From positions 1 through 15,589 of the forward strand of contig JAZNOR010000068.1 in NCBI GenBank assembly GCA_045589235.1: 15,589 bases of DNA, read 5' to 3'. The notes under the pieces are model-generated. The model was not told the origin of the DNA and ran no database searches. It saw only the letters and a list, made by a program, of their open reading frames with translations. Shown piece after piece: positions 1-6,626 of the stretch. This stretch comes from RGIG7332 sp045589235. Lineage in GTDB: Bacteria; Bacillota; Clostridia; Oscillospirales; JAAYXM01. A program made the translations under genes and the position numbers. Each line of letters opens with the position of its first letter. The first letter of the stretch is position 1.

Positions 1-245
1 ATTGCTAATGGGATATCCGCACTCGGCAATACAGTTTCAACTGCGTTGTCTAAACCGTTATCGGTGATTATTATGGCAAAAAACACGGATATAAGGTTGA
101 AAGCTTTATAGGTGATAAAAAAATCTATAACCTTGATATTCCGGATTCCGATACATACATCATAAGTTTCTGGAATTCGGATAAAGTTCTTGATATGATT
201 CACACTGTATCGGTGTACAAGCTTCCGAAGAAGACTTTCTCCTGA
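1..245 (+). pseudogene. 3' remnant of an unrecognised gene, apparently frame-broken
   Basis: Two partial reading frames abut here. Frame 1 is open from base 1 and reads an Ala/Ser/Thr-rich stretch (ISALGNTVSTALSKPL) before a stop at about 109-111. Frame 3 has a stop at 51-53, then is open from 54 to the TGA at 243-245. It reads a peptide with GKKHGYKVESFIGDKKIYNL and ends in VYKLPKKTFS, with no usable start codon near its beginning. A single frameshift near base 60 would join the two into one C-terminus followed by the terminator at 316-350. I do not recognise the family. It could equally be a decayed gene, a sequencing indel, or two unrelated pieces. The 5' part lies outside the window. From here to the hrcA promoter (246-404) I see only the terminator. 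Confidence 0.3.
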
Positions 246-315
246 AATATGGGGATATTAAGAATGTTTCAGAGCTTTTAGAATGAGAAGCAACCCTTCG
301 TTTCGCTTGTGATTT

Positions 316-350
316 TAAACCCCAACGGTGATCTTCACCGTTGGGGTTTA
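316..350 (+). terminator. Rho-independent terminator upstream of the hrcA operon
   Basis: A perfect 14-bp stem, AAACCCCAACGGTG (317-330) with CACCGTTGGGGTTT (336-349), closes on a 5-nt loop and can extend by one T-A pair at 316/350. It is followed by a T-rich tail (TTTATTTAATT). It lies after the gene remnant and before the hrcA promoter, so it insulates the heat-shock operon from upstream transcription. Confidence 0.85.
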
Positions 351-404
351 TTTAATTCTGTTTATAAAATTATTAACTTTTTATTACAAATTTTAATTTA
401 ACTA

Positions 405-432
405 TTGACATATTTAAAATAGGGTGTACAAT
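405..432 (+). promoter_or_regulatory. Sigma-A-type promoter of hrcA-grpE-dnaK-dnaJ
   Basis: A consensus -35 box TTGACA (405-410) and a -10 box TACAAT (427-432) are separated by 16 bp. The predicted transcription start is around 439, inside the CIRCE operator that begins at 437. Repressor bound there would cover the start site. A second TATAAT at 432-437 is 21 bp from the -35 and is a poorer fit. Confidence 0.8.
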
Positions 433-436
433 ATAA

Positions 437-463
437 TTAGCACTCGGAAGTTTAGAGTGCTAA
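437..463 (+). promoter_or_regulatory. CIRCE operator (HrcA binding site)
   Basis: TTAGCACTC (437-445), a 9-bp spacer, then GAGTGCTAA (455-463) match the CIRCE consensus TTAGCACTC-N9-GAGTGCTAA at every arm position. CIRCE is the binding site of HrcA, the repressor encoded immediately downstream. This implies autoregulation of the whole chaperone operon, with GroEL-dependent HrcA activity as known in Bacillota. Confidence 0.97.
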
Positions 464-494
464 AAAGTGGGTATGATATATAGGGGGTGGATGT

Positions 495-1529
495 GTGAGC
501 TTAGGTGAGCGCAAGAAGAAAATTCTAAAGGCGATTATTGATGAATATATCGAGCACGCAGAGCCGGTCGGTTCAAAAGCGATAGCGATGCACGCCGATA
601 TTGAACTCTCGCCTGCCACTATCCGCAATGAGATGTCAGACCTTGAAAGTATGGGCTATTTAGAGCAACCGCACGTGTCTGCAGGGCGCATTCCGTCGCA
701 GGCGGGATACAGGCTTTATGTCGATGAGCTTATGAACCGTCACAGACTTTCGATAAACGAGATGGAAGCGATAAATGCATCCCTTCAGATGAAGATGAAA
801 GAGCTTGACGAACTTATACGCGGCGTTAGCAAAGTCGTCGCTCAACTGACAAACTACACAACATATGCGGTTATGTCGGGCGCATCCGAAGTTTATATCA
901 GAAAGTTCGATTTAATGCTTGCAGATGCGAGAACGATTGTAGTTATTATGCTTACGTCAACATCAAATGTGCGAAATACTTATTTAAAAACCGCATTCCC
1001 GGTAAGCGAAGAGGAGCTCTCGGTGCTAAGCCGAATGTTAAATAACCGTTTTGTCAATTTAACTTTAGATAAAATTGATATGTTGCTTGTCCGCCAGGCG
1101 GAGAGAGAAATGGGAAGACTTGGAGTTTTAGTTTCGCCGATTATCAATTTCGCGGCAGAGGTTATGGAAGAGGGCAGCGAGAGTAACGTCTACGTTGGCG
1201 GCGCATCGCGAATCTTGAGCCATCCTGAATATCGCGATACAGTTAAAGCACAGAAGCTTCTTGATTTTATTTCGGATCGCGGCGATATCAAATCGAGCGA
1301 CGATGAAATCGGAAAGGTGCACATCGCAATTGGTACGGAAAACGAGGCAGAGCCGTTGCACGATGCAAGCGTCGTTTACGGCACTTACGGCATCGGCGAT
1401 AAGATGAAAGGAACTCTCGGTGTCGTAGGCCCTGTGCGAATGGATTATGCAAAGGTTGCCGCTAACTTAAATTACTTCCTTACAGGGCTTAACAAGCTCC
1501 TGCGCGAGACATTTTCAGATGACGAATAA
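495..1529 (+). CDS. hrcA: Heat-inducible transcription repressor HrcA
   Basis: HrcA dimers bind CIRCE and repress chaperone operons; folding of HrcA by GroEL couples repression to chaperone supply. The 344-residue length is typical. The N-terminal winged-helix domain (about 1-75) is clear, with the recognition region SPATIRNEMSDLESMGYLEQ followed by AGRIPSQAGYRLYVDEL, strongly conserved in HrcA. The rest is the dimerisation/GAF-like region, ending near VGPVRMDYAKV and a final helix. The start is GTG at 495 with the purine-rich SD AGGGGGTG at 482-489; a start here gives the expected N-terminus MSLGERKKKIL. It is first in the operon and 18 bp ahead of grpE. The CIRCE site lies in its own leader, so autoregulation is expected. 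Confidence 0.97.
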   Translation: MSLGERKKKILKAIIDEYIEHAEPVGSKAIAMHADIELSPATIRNEMSDLESMGYLEQPHVSAGRIPSQAGYRLYVDELMNRHRLSINEMEAINASLQMKMKELDELIRGVSKVVAQLTNYTTYAVMSGASEVYIRKFDLMLADARTIVVIMLTSTSNVRNTYLKTAFPVSEEELSVLSRMLNNRFVNLTLDKIDMLLVRQAEREMGRLGVLVSPIINFAAEVMEEGSESNVYVGGASRILSHPEYRDTVKAQKLLDFISDRGDIKSSDDEIGKVHIAIGTENEAEPLHDASVVYGTYGIGDKMKGTLGVVGPVRMDYAKVAANLNYFLTGLNKLLRETFSDDE

Positions 1530-1547
1530 TTTGGAGGAATAGACAAA

Positions 1548-2069
1548 ATGGCTGAAGAAAAGAAAGTAGCTGAAGAAAAGAAGGAAAAGAAAGCTCCTGC
1601 CAAAGAAAAAAAGGCTGAGACGGTTAAAAAAGAGGTGTTTGATGCCAAGGTAAAAGAACTTGAGGAATTAAATGACCGTTATATGCGCACGATGGCAGAA
1701 TATGATAATTACAGAAAGAGAACAGCGCGTGAGCGCGAAACTCTCTTTGCAGACGCCGAGAACACAACGGTTAATTCGTTTTTAGCAGTTTATGATAACT
1801 TAGAGCGCGCACTTTTAACGGAAACATCTGACGAAGCTTACAAAAAAGGCGTTGAGATGATTTTTAACGGTTTTAATGAAGTGCTCGAAAAGTTAAAGGT
1901 TGAAGTTATAAATCCGGTAAATGAACCGTTTAACCCAGAGTTCCACAATGCGGTAATGCACATAGATGATGAAAACTTTGGTGAAAATACAGTTGCCGAG
2001 GTTTTCCAAAAAGGCTTTGTACGCGCGGGTCGCGTTATAAGATATGCAATAGTAAAAGTAGCAAACTAG
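1548..2069 (+). CDS. grpE: Nucleotide exchange factor GrpE
   Basis: GrpE releases ADP from DnaK in the DnaK-DnaJ-GrpE cycle in the cytoplasm. The 173 residues begin with a Lys/Glu-rich low-complexity segment (about 1-30). At DNA level this contains a 14-bp direct repeat, GCTGAAGAAAAGAA at 1551-1564 and 1569-1582, encoding AEEKK twice. A long coiled-coil helix follows with the family signature YMRTMAEYDNYRKRTARERE (about 45-65). The C-terminal beta domain includes VEVINPVNEPFNPEFHNAVM and ends with the GrpE signature-like VFQKGFVRAGRVIRYAIVKV. The SD GGAGG (1533-1537) lies 10 nt before the ATG. It is translated from the CIRCE-controlled transcript between hrcA and dnaK. Confidence 0.97.
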   Translation: MAEEKKVAEEKKEKKAPAKEKKAETVKKEVFDAKVKELEELNDRYMRTMAEYDNYRKRTARERETLFADAENTTVNSFLAVYDNLERALLTETSDEAYKKGVEMIFNGFNEVLEKLKVEVINPVNEPFNPEFHNAVMHIDDENFGENTVAEVFQKGFVRAGRVIRYAIVKVAN

Positions 2070-2100
2070 CTTTTAAATAATTTAATGGAGGTATATGATT

Positions 2101-3924
2101 ATGTCAAAAATTATTGGTATTGACTTAGGTACAACAAACTCTTGCGTCGCTGTTATGGAAGGCGGAGAGCCGACAGTTTTAGTTAACGCAGAGGGTGCAA
2201 GAACAACCCCGTCTGTCGTTGCTTTCAGCAAGGATGGCGAGCGTATGGTAGGTCAGATTGCTAAGCGTCAGGCTGTTACCAACCCGGATTTAACTGTTTC
2301 TTCAATCAAGAGAGAAATGGGTACAAATCACAAGACAAATATAAGCGGTAAGGAATATTCACCGCAGGAGATTTCAGCTATGATTCTCCAGAAGCTTAAA
2401 TCAGATGCTGAGGCTTTCCTCGGTCAGAAGATCACTCAGGCAGTTATCACCGTTCCGGCGTACTTTACAGACAGCCAGCGTCAGGCAACCAAGGATGCAG
2501 GTAAGATTGCAGGCCTTGAAGTTTTACGTATCATCAACGAGCCGACTGCTGCAGCGCTTGCTTATGGTCTTGATAAAGAGACCGACCAGAAGATTATGAT
2601 TTATGACCTTGGCGGCGGTACATTCGACGTTTCAATCCTTGAGATTGGCGACGGTGTTTTTGAGGTTCTTGCAACCGCAGGTAACAACCGTCTCGGTGGT
2701 GACGACTTCGACGAGCGCGTTACAAACTGGATGGTTGACGAGTTCAAGAAAGAAAACGGTATGGATATCCGTAATGATAAGATGGCTATGCAGCGTCTCA
2801 AAGAGGCTGCTGAAAAGGCTAAAATTGAGCTCTCCGGTGTTACAAGCACAAACATCAGCCTTCCGTACATCACAGCTGATGCAACAGGACCTAAGCATTT
2901 AGAGCTTACTCTTACACGCGCTAAGTTTAACGAACTTACAGCTGACCTTGTTGAAAACACAATGGTACCTGTCCGTCAGGCAATGAAGGATGCAGGATTA
3001 TCCCCGAACGACTTATCAAAGGTTCTTTTAGTTGGTGGTTCTTCACGTATTCCGGCAGTTCAGGATGCAGTTAAGGCATTTACCGGCAAAGAGCCGTTTA
3101 AAGGCATTAACCCGGACGAGTGTGTTGCAGTAGGTGCTGCAATTCAGGCAGGCGTTTTAGCAGGCGATGTTACAGACCTTCTCCTCTTAGACGTTACTCC
3201 GTTATCACTCGGTATCGAAACTATGGGCGGCGTGTTCACAAAGCTTATCGAGCGCAACACAACTATTCCGACTAAGAAGAGCCAGGTATTCTCAACTGCT
3301 GCTGACAACCAGACATCAGTTGAAGTACACGTTCTCCAGGGTGAGCGCGAGATGGCAGCATATAACAAGTCACTCGGCCGCTTTAATTTAGACGGTATCG
3401 CTCCGGCTCCGCGCGGAATTCCGCAGATTGAGGTTTCTTTTGATATCGACGCTAACGGTATCGTTAACGTTTCTGCAAAGGATCTCGGCACAGGCAAAGA
3501 GCAGAACATTTCAATCACTGCATCAAGCAACCTTTCACAGGATGATATCGACAAGGCTGTTAAGGAAGCTGAGCAGTTTGCGGCTGAAGACAAGAAGCGT
3601 CGCGAAGAGGTTGACACACGCAACAACGCAGATCAGATGGTATATCAGACCGAGAAGACTTTAGCTGAGCTTGGCGACAAGATTGATGAGTCTGAAAAGG
3701 CAAGCATCCAGGCTGAGGTTGATAAATTAAAAGAAACTCTCAAGGGCAACGATACAGAAGCTATCAAGGCTCAGACAGAGGCTGTTACAAAAGCATTCCA
3801 CGCAGTTTCAGAGAAGCTTTATCAGGCGGCACAGGCAGCTCAGGCGGCACAGGGTGCGCAGACAGAGCAGCCGACAGGTGGCGACGATAACGTAGTCGAT
3901 GCAGACTACACTCAGGTAGACTAA
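2101..3924 (+). CDS. dnaK: Hsp70 chaperone DnaK
   Basis: ATP-driven chaperone that binds exposed hydrophobic peptides together with DnaJ and GrpE. The start chosen is the ATG at 2101, 9 nt after GGAGG (2087-2091), which gives the canonical MSKIIGIDLGTTNSCVAVM; the in-frame ATG at 2095 is only 3 nt from the SD. At 607 residues it has normal length. The nucleotide-binding domain shows GIDLGTTNS, the second signature IYDLGGGTFDVSIL and the third VLLVGGSSRIPAVQ, with the linker DLLLLDVTPLSLGIETMGG. The substrate-binding domain follows, then a helical lid with an Ala/Gln-rich tail (repeated QAA) and the acidic terminus DADYTQVD. The codons are strongly optimised, as expected for an abundant protein. 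Confidence 0.98.
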   Translation: MSKIIGIDLGTTNSCVAVMEGGEPTVLVNAEGARTTPSVVAFSKDGERMVGQIAKRQAVTNPDLTVSSIKREMGTNHKTNISGKEYSPQEISAMILQKLKSDAEAFLGQKITQAVITVPAYFTDSQRQATKDAGKIAGLEVLRIINEPTAAALAYGLDKETDQKIMIYDLGGGTFDVSILEIGDGVFEVLATAGNNRLGGDDFDERVTNWMVDEFKKENGMDIRNDKMAMQRLKEAAEKAKIELSGVTSTNISLPYITADATGPKHLELTLTRAKFNELTADLVENTMVPVRQAMKDAGLSPNDLSKVLLVGGSSRIPAVQDAVKAFTGKEPFKGINPDECVAVGAAIQAGVLAGDVTDLLLLDVTPLSLGIETMGGVFTKLIERNTTIPTKKSQVFSTAADNQTSVEVHVLQGEREMAAYNKSLGRFNLDGIAPAPRGIPQIEVSFDIDANGIVNVSAKDLGTGKEQNISITASSNLSQDDIDKAVKEAEQFAAEDKKRREEVDTRNNADQMVYQTEKTLAELGDKIDESEKASIQAEVDKLKETLKGNDTEAIKAQTEAVTKAFHAVSEKLYQAAQAAQAAQGAQTEQPTGGDDNVVDADYTQVD

Positions 3925-3941
3925 TTTTTAAACTCACATCG

Positions 3942-3970
3942 TATGAGGGACAGATATTCTGTCCCTCATA
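3942..3970 (+). other. Perfect RNA hairpin between dnaK and dnaJ, no U-tract
   Basis: TATGAGGGACAG (3942-3953) pairs over 12 bp with CTGTCCCTCATA (3959-3970) around a 5-nt ATATT loop. No T-run follows; the next bases lead directly into the dnaJ SD (GGGGGAG, 3975-3981). It is therefore a poor terminator and more likely a processing, stability or partial-attenuation element that sets the dnaK to dnaJ ratio. The function is inferred. Confidence 0.6.
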
Positions 3971-3989
3971 AATTGGGGGAGTGAGCATT

Positions 3990-5132
3990 ATGGCAGAGAA
4001 TAAGAGAGATTATTATGAGGTGCTTGGCGTTTCAAAAACCGCGAGTGCCGATGAAATAAAAAAAGCATACAGAAAGCTTGCAAAGCAAAATCATCCGGAC
4101 TTAAATCCAAATGATAAAGAGGCAGAAGCTCGATTTAAAGAAGCAAATGAAGCCTACGAGGTCTTGTCCGATGATGAAAAACGCGCACGTTATGACCAAT
4201 ACGGTCATGCAGGTGTTGACCCGAACTTCGGTGCAGGCGGTTTTGGCGGTGGCTTTGGTGGCGGCTTTGGCTTTGACGATATCGGTGATATTTTCGGATC
4301 ATTCTTCGGCGGTGGCTTTGGCGGCGGAAGAGGCAGAAACCCGAATGCACCGCAGAGAGGCGAGAGTCTTCGCGCAGCACTTAACATTTCCTTTGAGGAA
4401 GCGGCATTTGGCTGTGAGAAGGAAATATCAATCACCAGAATGGAATCGTGCCCTGATTGTAACGGAAGTGGTGCAGAGAAGGGCAGTGCTGTTGAAACCT
4501 GCGACAATTGTCGCGGTACAGGTACTGTTAAAACCGTTCACAGAACACCGCTTGGTGCAATGTCATCATCTTCACCGTGTCCTAAGTGCGGTGGTAAGGG
4601 TAAGATTATAAAAACACCGTGTAAATCTTGTAACGGAACGGGCAAGAAGCGCGCAACAAGAAAGATTAAGGTAAACGTACCTGCAGGTATCGACCACGGG
4701 CAGACAATTTCACTTCGCGGCGAGGGTAATGCCGGAACAAATGGCGGCCCGAGTGGAGATTTACTTATTAATATTAATGTAAGACCGCACAGTATTTTAA
4801 CCCGTGATGGCACGAATGTGCTTTGTGAGGTTCCGATTACTTATGCGCAGGCAACACTCGGTGCGGAAATTGAAGTTCCGACACTTGACGGTAAGGTTAA
4901 GTACTCAATTCCCGAGGGCACGCAGACGGGTACTGTGTTCAGACTTCGCGGCAAGGGTATCACCGTGCTTCACAGCAAGGCGCGTGGTGACCAATTCGTG
5001 CGTGTAAATATCGAAGTACCGAAGAATTTAAATCAGAAGCAAAAAGATTTACTTCGCGCTTTTGCGGAATCACTCGGAGAGAGTGCACATTCCGAGCGCA
5101 AGAGCTTCTTTGATAAAATTAAGAAAAAATGA
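3990..5132 (+). CDS. dnaJ: Hsp40 co-chaperone DnaJ
   Basis: DnaJ delivers clients to DnaK and stimulates its ATPase. The start is ATG 3990, 8 nt after GGGGGAG (3975-3981); the in-frame GTG at 3981 lies inside the SD and is rejected. The 380 residues run in standard type I order: J domain (DYYEVLGVSKTASADEIKKA, with the HPD motif in NHPDL), and a Gly/Phe-rich linker (about 70-115). A zinc domain has all four CxxCxGxG repeats (CPDCNGSG, CDNCRGTG, CPKCGGKG, CKSCNGTG), followed by the C-terminal substrate-binding domains (GGPSGDLLININV). It is last in the heat-shock operon. Its TGA touches the stop codon of the opposing ytaF. Confidence 0.98.
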   Translation: MAENKRDYYEVLGVSKTASADEIKKAYRKLAKQNHPDLNPNDKEAEARFKEANEAYEVLSDDEKRARYDQYGHAGVDPNFGAGGFGGGFGGGFGFDDIGDIFGSFFGGGFGGGRGRNPNAPQRGESLRAALNISFEEAAFGCEKEISITRMESCPDCNGSGAEKGSAVETCDNCRGTGTVKTVHRTPLGAMSSSSPCPKCGGKGKIIKTPCKSCNGTGKKRATRKIKVNVPAGIDHGQTISLRGEGNAGTNGGPSGDLLININVRPHSILTRDGTNVLCEVPITYAQATLGAEIEVPTLDGKVKYSIPEGTQTGTVFRLRGKGITVLHSKARGDQFVRVNIEVPKNLNQKQKDLLRAFAESLGESAHSERKSFFDKIKKK

Positions 5133-5732
5133 TTATATAATATGGACGATTGCGAGAAGGATTAAAATTAAACCTGACAGCACCGTCCATATTTTATGTG
5201 GAATTTTAAGCGTGCGGAGCTTTTCACCAAAGGCTTTTCCGAGTTTTAAAAATAAAAACTGGGTAATACCTATCAGAATTGGAAGATACCACGCGGAAAT
5301 TCCTGAAAGTCCCGCACCAAATCCGACTGCAATTGAATCAAGGGAGAGCGCGAGTGCTAAATATATCGCCTCGCGAGTGTCAATTTTTGATGAGTTGTCA
5401 AAATCGCATGTTACGGGGTCGCGCAGAATTAAAATTGTAATCCCAAGCGGTTTAATTGAAAATTTTCGTTCTTTTATATCCGCAAACGAATTAAGTATTA
5501 TCCATAGTCCAAGCAAAAATAGAATAACGCTTCCGAGGATTTTACCGAGTAGCGGCGAGAGAAAAGTGTTCAGATATTTGCCAACGAAAAACGAAAGAGC
5601 AAAACACAACGCTGAAATTATAGCGCATACTAAACTCGCTCGGTTTGAAATATGTATCTTCCGAAGTCCGTATGATATTCCAACGCCGATTGAATCTAAA
5701 TTTACAGATAATATATATAGTAAAACGGCCAT
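5133..5732 (-). CDS. ytaF: YtaF-family sporulation membrane protein (MntP-like fold)
   Basis: The 199-residue polytopic membrane protein has about six hydrophobic segments (roughly 3-23, 32-54, 60-80, 122-142, 147-169 and 181-199). Its two halves carry matching motifs, NLDSIGVGISYGL (11-23) and SLDSIAVGFGAGL (130-142). This twin Asp-containing motif and the size fit the YtaF branch of the MntP/YtaF cation-exporter-like family, called a putative sporulation protein in Bacillus. Transport substrate and role are not established. The start ATG at 5732-5730 is 7 nt after AGGAGG, but that SD lies in the 3' arm of a terminator-like hairpin (5738-5783). It follows ruvX on the same strand with no room for its own promoter after the hairpin. 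Its stop codon directly abuts that of dnaJ. Confidence 0.88.
   Translation of the reverse strand: MAVLLYILSVNLDSIGVGISYGLRKIHISNRASLVCAIISALCFALSFFVGKYLNTFLSPLLGKILGSVILFLLGLWIILNSFADIKERKFSIKPLGITILILRDPVTCDFDNSSKIDTREAIYLALALSLDSIAVGFGAGLSGISAWYLPILIGITQFLFLKLGKAFGEKLRTLKIPHKIWTVLSGLILILLAIVHII
5139..5193. terminator. Inverted repeat at the dnaJ/ytaF convergence, weak terminator candidate
   Basis: AATATGGACG (5139-5148) and CGTCCATATT (5184-5193) are perfect 10-bp arms separated by 35 nt, lying within the last codons of ytaF. On the plus strand the second arm runs into TTTTATG; on the minus strand the structure is followed by an AT-rich stretch with a T6 run 13 nt further on. It is the only dyad I see near the dnaJ and ytaF ends. 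The long loop makes terminator function uncertain. Confidence 0.3.
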
Positions 5733-5783
5733 AAAAAAGCCTCCTGTTCTTCATACTAAAATATTGTATGAAAACAGAAGGCT
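5733..5783 (-). terminator. Terminator-like hairpin between ruvX and ytaF that contains the ytaF SD
   Basis: Read on the minus strand, the arm at 5783-5766 (AGCCTTCTGTTTTCATAC) pairs with the arm at 5756-5738 (GTATGAAGAACAGGAGGCT). This leaves a 9-nt loop and one small bulge and mismatch. The 3' arm runs directly into TTTTTT and then the ytaF ATG, so this has the form of an intrinsic terminator starting 5 nt after the ruvX stop. The AGGAGG SD of ytaF is inside the stem, so a folded transcript would also hide the ribosome site. Read-through or refolding would be required for ytaF expression. Confidence 0.75.
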
Positions 5784-5788
5784 CTGTG

Positions 5789-6202
5789 TTACCTTTTGGA
5801 ATCTAAATACCCTTGCAGAATTAGCGTTGCCGCAACGGCATCAACCTTGTTTTTATGTTTTTTTGTTTTAAGACCGTTGTTTGAAAGAATCTGATGTGCG
5901 GAAACAGAAGTTCTTCGCTCGTCCCATAAAATTACGGGAAGCGAGGTTTTTTCTTTTAGAATGTTTGCCAGTTCTTCGCTTTTTTCACCGCGGACGCCAA
6001 CCGTGCCGTCCATGTTTTTCGGATATCCCAAAACTATTTCGGCAACGTCTCGTTCTTTTGCCTCATTCACTATAGTGTCAACAACCTTGTCAAAATTCCA
6101 TTCGTGTAAGGTGAACGCGTCGCCGACAAGAAAGCCAGTAATATCCGAGAAAGCGAGGCCTACGCGCGCATCACCGTAATCTATACCCATAATTCGTGCC
6201 AT
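5789..6202 (-). CDS. ruvX: RuvX/YqgF family pre-16S rRNA nuclease or Holliday junction resolvase-like protein
   Basis: The 137-residue protein has the RNase H-like YqgF fold: N-terminal MGIDYGDARVGLAFSD with the first catalytic Asp, VLGYPKNMDGTVGVRG in the middle, then LWDERRTSVSAHQIL and the C-terminal KVDAVAATLILQGYL with the last acidic residue. In E. coli YqgF is required for 16S rRNA 5'-end maturation; a recombination role has also been proposed. The length is typical (about 138). The SD AGGAG lies 8 nt before the ATG. It is transcribed divergently from rpmG, from its own promoter at 6237-6265, and followed by the SD-overlapping hairpin and ytaF. Confidence 0.95.
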   Translation of the reverse strand: MARIMGIDYGDARVGLAFSDITGFLVGDAFTLHEWNFDKVVDTIVNEAKERDVAEIVLGYPKNMDGTVGVRGEKSEELANILKEKTSLPVILWDERRTSVSAHQILSNNGLKTKKHKNKVDAVAATLILQGYLDSKR

Positions 6203-6236
6203 TGAAAAAACTCCTCTTGTGTGTTATAATACATGT

Positions 6237-6265
6237 ATTCTAACATAAAAAAATAAAATATGCAA
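6237..6265 (-). promoter_or_regulatory. Promoter of ruvX (-ytaF)
   Basis: On the minus strand, TTGCAT (6265-6260) and TAGAAT (6242-6237) are spaced by 17 bp. The start site would fall about 6230, some 28 bp before the ruvX ATG. It is back to back with the rpmG promoter, with the two -35 boxes 18 bp apart. Confidence 0.65.
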
Positions 6266-6283
6266 AAAAAGTTAAAAAAAGGC

Positions 6284-6312
6284 TTGACCTTATAAAAATA
6301 ATATGATATATT
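6284..6312 (+). promoter_or_regulatory. Promoter of rpmG-secE-nusG-rplK-rplA
   Basis: TTGACC (6284-6289) and TATATT (6307-6312) are spaced by 17 bp, and the start is predicted near 6319. This leaves a leader of about 125 nt before rpmG. No other promoter of similar quality is seen before the one at 8704, so it probably drives all five genes. Confidence 0.75.
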
Positions 6313-6325
6313 AGATAGTACCTGT

Positions 6326-6406
6326 AAGGGGTCTTTTTTTTGTGCGCTCATTTTTGCGCAGACTCCTTTTGCGGAAAAACACTATCCGCGCGGGGGAATT
6401 TCCCCG
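6326..6406 (+). promoter_or_regulatory. Structured 5' leader of rpmG, three predicted hairpins
   Basis: Hairpin 1 pairs AAGGGGTC (6326-6333) with GACTCCTT (6361-6368), one G-U pair, and has an inner stem TGCGC (6343-6347) with GCGCA (6356-6360). Hairpin 2 is GCGGA (6371-6375) with TCCGC (6385-6389). Hairpin 3 is CGGGG (6391-6395) with CCCCG (6402-6406). None is followed by a proper U-tract, so there is no obvious attenuator. I do not recognise it as a named ribosomal-protein leader; regulation is inferred from the compact structure only. Confidence 0.4.
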
Positions 6407-6443
6407 TCAGGGAGGCAATTTAATCTTAGGAGGTGCCGTTATA

Positions 6444-6593
6444 ATGAGAGTTAAAATCACTTTAGTTTGCCAGGAGTGCAAGCAGCGCAACTACGACACG
6501 GTTAAGAACAAGAAGAACGATCCGGACCGTCTCGAAATGAATAAGTATTGCCGTTTCTGCCGTAAGCATACCCTCCACAAAGAAACGAAGTAG
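6444..6593 (+). CDS. rpmG: 50S ribosomal protein L33 (zinc-binding form)
   Basis: Small protein of the large ribosomal subunit. The ATG at 6444 has a full AGGAGGTG (6428-6435) 8 nt upstream and gives the standard 49-residue product MRVKITLVCQEC...HKETK. The open frame continues upstream to a GTG at 6342, but that part lies in the structured leader. Cys9, Cys12, Cys36 and Cys39 form two CxxC pairs, marking the zinc-holding (C+) type; many Bacillota carry C+ and C- copies controlled by zinc supply. It is first gene of the rpmG-secE-nusG-rplK-rplA run, an order common in Bacillota. Confidence 0.97.
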   Translation: MRVKITLVCQECKQRNYDTVKNKKNDPDRLEMNKYCRFCRKHTLHKETK

Positions 6594-6626
6594 TCTTATT
6601 TACTTAAAGAAAGGGTGTGCAAAGTC

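Noticed and set aside
3815..3865. CAGGCGGCACAGGCAGCT-type repeats at the dnaK 3' end as a mobile or CRISPR repeat
   Set aside because: They are in-frame Gln/Ala codons of the flexible DnaK tail, with no spacers or flanking element.
4230..4340. GGCGGTGGCTTTGGT-like repeats in dnaJ as a separate repeat element
   Set aside because: They encode the Gly/Phe linker normal for DnaJ.
5062..5871. 269-codon plus-strand open frame opposite ytaF
   Set aside because: The minus-strand ytaF has clear membrane motifs and a proper SD; the plus frame overlaps the dnaJ end, has no good SD, and resembles no family.
6334..6341. T8 run in the rpmG leader as a terminator tail
   Set aside because: Only a 3-4 bp stem can form directly upstream, and the run lies just after the predicted transcription start.
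6342..6443. 34-codon N-terminal extension of rpmG from GTG 6342, with AAGGGG 10 nt upstream
   Set aside because: The region folds as leader hairpins, L33 is about 49 residues, and a full AGGAGGTG sits before the internal ATG. A leader peptide is not excluded but unsupported.
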